Assembly (NCBI RefSeq): GCF_002295105.1
Contig: NZ_NSGH01000017.1
Span: 1-59,562, forward strand
Length of the DNA stretch: 59,562 nt
Reading direction: 5' to 3'
From: Salimicrobium humidisoli
GTDB taxonomy: Bacteria > Bacillota > Bacilli > Bacillales > Halobacillaceae
Both the position numbers and the translations under genes were made by a program. Below are positions 59,436-59,562 of the stretch, one piece after another. The notes under the pieces were generated by a model, which had not been told where the DNA came from, ran no database searches, and saw only the letters and a list, made by a program, of their open reading frames with translations. Positions within the stretch are counted from its first letter, which is position 1. Each line of letters starts with the position of its first letter.

Positions 59436-59562
59436 GGCTCTACAATATTTGTTGGGGTATCAGAAAAATTCAGCATAAAAAAAACACACAAGCTCCTTTA
59501 TCTTTTACACTTGAATTGACGAGACCCAAGAAAAAGATAGGAGTTGTGTGTATATATGCATT
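59436..59562 (+). mobile_element. Probable left end of an insertion sequence (ISL3-like), cut by the window edge
   Basis: GGCTCTACAATATTTGTTGG at 59436 looks like an ISL3-family terminal repeat (GGCTCT start). ACACACAAGCTCCTTTATC (59484-) pairs imperfectly with AAAGATAGGAGTTGTGTGT (59533-59551), hiding the AGGAG before an ATG at 59556, as many transposase genes are guarded against outside transcripts. Only two codons of the frame are visible, so the call is tentative. Confidence 0.4.

Noticed and set aside
1-59562. CRISPR arrays, rRNA genes, intact tRNA genes, prophage genes
   Set aside because: No spaced direct repeats, no rRNA sequence, no complete cloverleaf and no structural phage gene were seen on either strand.

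Overview
The window reads as chromosomal DNA of a moderately halophilic Bacillaceae bacterium. The evidence is AGGAGG-type ribosome sites before nearly every gene, sigma-A promoters, CcpA cre boxes, a SAM-I riboswitch, a T-box in front of argS, and B. subtilis-like families (PxpABC, PutB/PruA/PutR, YuiD, YutJ, FusB-type EF-G binder, CYP152). Many acidic proteins, two BCCT osmolyte carriers, a CPA2 cation/proton antiporter and an AI-2E-family membrane protein suit a salty habitat. I cannot fix the genus. Most of the window is ordinary core and catabolic DNA; only the two ends look mobile: an AT-rich left end that stops at a tRNA 3'-end fragment, and the probable start of an insertion sequence at the right edge.

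Layout. 1-1160: AT-rich gene-poor end, tRNA 3' fragment, small WYL-like gene. 1322-4720: membrane proteins, RDD protein, YuiD-like protein, alpha/beta hydrolase with an AEC carrier. 4918-9728: AI-2E-family protein, flavin oxidoreductase and the 5-oxoprolinase genes pxpBCA. 9818-13441: NUDIX, LysM polysaccharide deacetylase, SLC13/DASS carboxylate carrier. 13508-17488: three MFS transporters on the minus strand, the first transcribed preceded by a leader peptide and an attenuator. 17531-21001: cstA, a small protein ending in Cys-Cys, and a cysteine-free ArsA/Get3-type ATPase, with two look-alike promoters each carrying a cre box. 20998-26178: P1 peptidase, then proline catabolism putB-pruA-putR. 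26485-33897: aldehyde dehydrogenase, amidohydrolase, AcuI-like reductase, two BCCT carriers. 33995-43469: fatty-acid P450, CHY zinc finger, CPA2 antiporter, CapA protein, small HTH protein, RidA, YutJ-like oxidoreductase, a divergent glutamate dehydrogenase, a C45 hydrolase. 43558-49861: PEP carboxylase, DinB, SAM riboswitch-msrA, eutH with an SRPBCC gene, argS (T-box) with a small membrane protein. 51944-59386: thioredoxin-like protein, second flavin oxidoreductase, FusB-type protein, then a six-gene acyl-CoA operon (acyl-CoA dehydrogenase, SDR, TetR, thioesterase, APH-type kinase, quinone oxidoreductase). 59436-59562: probable insertion sequence start.

How the genes work together. Much of the region feeds amino acids and acids into central metabolism: 5-oxoproline to glutamate (PxpABC), proline to glutamate (PutB, PruA), glutamate to 2-oxoglutarate (GDH), dicarboxylate uptake (SLC13), peptide or pyruvate uptake (CstA family), and anaplerosis (PEP carboxylase). 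cre boxes at the carboxylate carrier, cstA, the CC-tail gene and putB suggest shared catabolite repression. The points I rate highest are the CstA/CC-tail/ArsA module with its structured leader, the leader-peptide attenuator of an MFS pump, and an operon that carries the two halves of vertebrate ACAD10/ACAD11 as separate genes, which predicts phosphorylation-dependent 4-hydroxyacyl-CoA catabolism.
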